Of a stretch of 64,000 bases of DNA, positions 61,453-64,000 are shown piece by piece. Position numbers and translations under genes: made by a program. The DNA comes from Candidula unifasciata (taxonomy: Eukaryota > Mollusca > Gastropoda > Stylommatophora > Geomitridae): NCBI GenBank assembly GCA_905116865.2, contig CAJHNH020008568.1, positions 400,125 to 464,124 on the forward strand. The letters are read 5' to 3'. The notes under the pieces are model-generated. The model did no database searches. It had not been told where the DNA came from and saw only the letters and a list, made by a program, of their open reading frames with translations. Each line of letters starts with the position of its first letter. Within the stretch, counting starts at the first letter, position 1.

Positions 61453-61687
61453 AACATTGATGTTGAATGCTTCTGCTGTTGCTGCTACTTCTAATACTCC
61501 TTAGATAGGCAAATCAGTAAGAATAATACTTACTATACTTATCTGCTTTAGAAAAATGGAAAGAGAGGGAACTAATCGATAGTTATTTAATCTTTTTTTG
61601 TATGGAATCCGTCTTCTTATTGCTAATTACGTATGGCCTTGATATTCATGACATCCGTGCCCTTCTGTTTCATATATTGTTAAAGGT

Positions 61688-61862
61688 TAGGTTAGTTGCG
61701 TATCCTTTACATGACGTTGCAGAACCAACCCCAGCAGCACCTGGCTGCTGTGTTGTTTCTCTAGGCAAATTTACTTCCAGTAGTTTGCCATTGCCTACTG
61801 GACGGTCAGCCCCTGACACCACTGTCGAAACCAACGCCCGCAGCTGGGATCGAATCCGGCAA
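61688..61862 (-). mobile_element. SINE-C copy, head truncated
   Basis: On plus: TTAGTTGCGTATCCTTTACA, GACGTTGCAGAACCAACCCC, CCAGTAGTTTGCCATTGCCT, CCGCAGCTGGGATCGAATCC. Confidence 0.82.
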
Positions 61863-62559
61863 TATTGTTAAATCATTTTTTTTTTTTTTGATGCCATGGT
61901 GACATACTGTCCAAGACCTTATATGTTGACTATCCAAGTCCTTACATGCTCTCCCTTGCCTCTCATCTTTAAACTTTCCTGACGTCACAACGTACTCTAG
62001 TTTTCCCGTTCACTGCTGTGCCTAAAGAATACACGCTGTCTCCTTTTGACGTGAATATGTCAGTGAAGTCTGTGATTCAATTTGTTTGCAAGACATCTTC
62101 AGTGCGATTCTGTTCTGTCTCTTGTGTTCTCATCGTTTTCTTCACAATGACATCTCGACAGCTTCAGTTGGAATGTGACATCAGCCCTGTCATCCCCTGA
62201 AAGATACAGCCAACTGTATGTATAGTTAGCCTCGGTCCTTTTTTAATATCCTACCCCAGAGGACGTCACAGGATCTTCCAACATTTTAAAGGGTGGTAAG
62301 ACTTGGTTTCTTGGCTTTCTGGTGCTTTTAACGACCCCAAAACATCTAGAACTAGCCCTAACACCAACCCGCCTACGTTCCACGACTGCATGCAGCCTAC
62401 CACCCCCTGAAATATTAGACTGTTCCGTGACCTGTTAATTTTCCCTGTTTGGGTAGGATAATAATAAAGCACCTTAGTCTCTAGTGACGATTTTATCATG
62501 TGTCTCCTTCAACATTCCATCCCATCGTCTAGGTTTTTTTCCATCGACAAAAGACACCT
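61863..62559. other. Unassigned stretch
   Basis: T-run at 61877-61889. No signature recognised. Confidence 0.3.
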
Positions 62560-62800
62560 TCCACGCCATTCAAATCATGCTTAAAGAGTGGTCGTACATC
62601 CGTTGTATTGTGGTAGTGTTTGTGAGGCAAGACGATTTAGCACTGTGACGTTTGTGGTCATGTCTATGCACAACTTTCTTCTGTCACGCGTACTTTCAAT
62701 GAGTTCTGACACAGATAGCAATAATCTTGGTCCCATTATTTCTGTGTAAAACCCGTAACCTCTTTTTAGCACAAGAGATTCCCGCGGTCAGCGGAAAGCC
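62560..62800 (-). pseudogene. LINE C-terminal remnant
   Basis: The minus-strand frame (62581-62772) contains SELIESTRDRRKLCIDMTTN. This matches the C-terminal block of the interrupted LINE at 18660-19600 (ESTRDRRLWINMTTT after removal of the insertions). Its agreement with that reconstruction supports both calls. Confidence 0.65.
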
Positions 62801-63131
62801 TTCTAGGTTTCTCGTAGTCCCTTGGTAATTCCAGAATCCCGTGTCCACTACTTAGATACAATTATGGTGACCGCGATGTTATGGAAATGACCATCGCGTT
62901 AGCGTGAAAGAATCAGAAGTGGAACAAATGACACGTTACCTTGTTGAGCGAAGTTCTCGTAGAAATGAAGTGTGGCTGACAAATTGAGATTGATTCTTGT
63001 GTTGCTCTCTGGTGATTAATTCTCGTGTTGCTCTCCTCGAATGAGTCATTTGTGATAAAGTAAGACTGTAAAGTTTTCTCCTGAACGTGAAGGTAGGTGA
63101 AAATACTAACAGTTCCAAATGTGCCATTCTA

Positions 63132-63278
63132 TGAATGAATGAATGAATGAATGAATGAATGAATGAATGAATGAATGAATGAATGAATGAATGAATGAAT
63201 GAATGAATGAATGAATGAATGAATGAATGAATGAATGAATGAATGAATGAATGAATGAATGAATGAATGAATGAATGA
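63132..63278. repeat. (ATGA)n array
   Basis: About 37 uninterrupted ATGA units. FIHS open frames are artefacts. Confidence 0.97.
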
Positions 63279-63436
63279 AACAAGAACTAGCAACACCACG
63301 CTCGGGATGTAGTCGGTCTCCTTTCTCTGTATCATGACAAGATATCAAACCCAATGAGAAGTAGATCATCGAGTTTCCTCTTCGAGGACATTTATAGTGT
63401 TTTATTTTCGGCTGCAAGCGAGTAAGTATAACAAAT

Positions 63437-63730
63437 ATGAGATTATGCCTCTTTCCCCTGGCAACTTATGGATGCGAGTCATTGACTGCTACTCAGAAAT
63501 TAATGAGGGAAAAAAACAGTGTTTGCTTTTAAATTAAAATGCTACAGCAAAATTATATGAATACCGTGGACCAAGAAGGTGAAACACACCGACATCCTAT
63601 ATGTTCAGAGCACTGAGGTGAATTGGCTCATATACAACATCTTTTCCCAAAGGCTGGGGTATTTTGGCCATGTTAAACAACCCGGTGACCTGGAGAGAAA
63701 GCTGATGGTAGAGTTTCGGACAAACGAGAC
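63437..63730 (+). pseudogene. LINE RT C-terminal remnant
   Basis: Plus-strand blocks in changing frames: CLFPLATYGCESLTATQK (about 63440-63500), KMLQQNYMNTVD-like (about 63535-63570), NWLIYNIFSQRLGYFGHVKQ (about 63612-63672), then GDLERKLMVEFRTNETW. The order YGCES ... FGHV ... basic end fits RTE-like LINEs. It ends where the 74-bp tandem repeat begins. Confidence 0.7.
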
Positions 63731-63732
63731 AT

Positions 63733-64000
63733 GGAGGTAGAACTTGGCGCACCTGGATGCAACACGATGTAGAATAACCTTGGCTCCTAGGTCGAACTAG
63801 CCATAGACAGGTAGACTTCGGCGAACGTGGATGCAACACGATGTAGAATAACCTTAGTTCCTAAGTCGAACTAGCCATAGACAGGTAGACCTCGGCGAAC
63901 GTGGATGCAACACGATGTAGAATAACCTTAGTTCCTAAGTCGAACTAGCCATAGACAGGTAGACCTCGGCGAACGTGGATGCAACACGATGTAGAATTAC
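63733..64000. repeat. 74-bp tandem repeat running off the window
   Basis: AACACGATGTAGAAT recurs at 63761, 63835, 63909 and 63983, exactly 74 bases apart. The unit contains ACCTTGGCTCCTAGGTCGAA and CTAGCCATAGACAGGTAGAC. The part AATAACCTTGGCTCC-TAGGTCG resembles the SINE-A core. The array continues beyond the window. Confidence 0.93.

Overview
This is animal nuclear DNA made almost entirely of repeats. I find no host protein-coding gene, rRNA gene or convincing stand-alone tRNA gene. The organism looks like a metazoan, and a gastropod or other mollusc is my best guess. That guess rests on the mix of RTE-like non-LTR retrotransposon 3' ends, mariner and Tc1 remnants, hAT elements, several tRNA-headed SINE families and extremely long tetranucleotide arrays. 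It is inferred from general family knowledge and not from any diagnostic host gene.

Layout. 0-7 kb: LINE C-terminal fragments, 15-bp and 16-bp minisatellites, SINE-A and a CRE-containing foldback. 7.9-9.1 kb: a 1.2-kb (TATG)n array. 11.2-15 kb: a mariner remnant that runs into a 3.1-kb array whose strand sense flips in the middle, (CATA)n then (TATG)n, followed by poly-G. 15-20.5 kb: a nested cluster of one short element (here family B), a 771-bp terminal-inverted-repeat element, a LINE interrupted twice, and a Tc1-like remnant. 21-31 kb: a retroelement C-terminal pseudogene, SINEs, a hAT copy, and an internally deleted mariner next to a LINE endonuclease fragment. 31-53 kb: compound microsatellites, a hAT copy sitting in the centre of a foldback, a 2.2-kb noncoding element with internal repeats, and a 48-bp minisatellite. 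53.7-55.4 kb: the best preserved coding unit, an RTE-like reverse transcriptase that is 5'-truncated, frameshifted and catalytically altered, flanked by candidate target duplications. 55.8-64 kb: more family B and SINE-A copies, converging trinucleotide arrays, LINE tails and a 74-bp tandem array that runs off the window.

How the parts relate. The LINEs are the likely source of retrotransposition machinery. SINE-D ends in (GAA)n like the RTE-like LINE on the minus strand at 53.7 kb, which suggests that LINE as a mobilising partner. Family B is the most interesting item. It is a 223-236-bp element that I do not recognise. It has at least nine copies here, four of them flanked by 10-13-bp target duplications. 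Its 3' end can form a hairpin whose stem sequence differs between copies while pairing is kept.

The long open frames across tandem arrays (for example 7.9-9.1 and 11.6-15 kb) are frame artefacts of 4-bp repeats and are not genes. Boundaries were read by eye and may be off by several bases.
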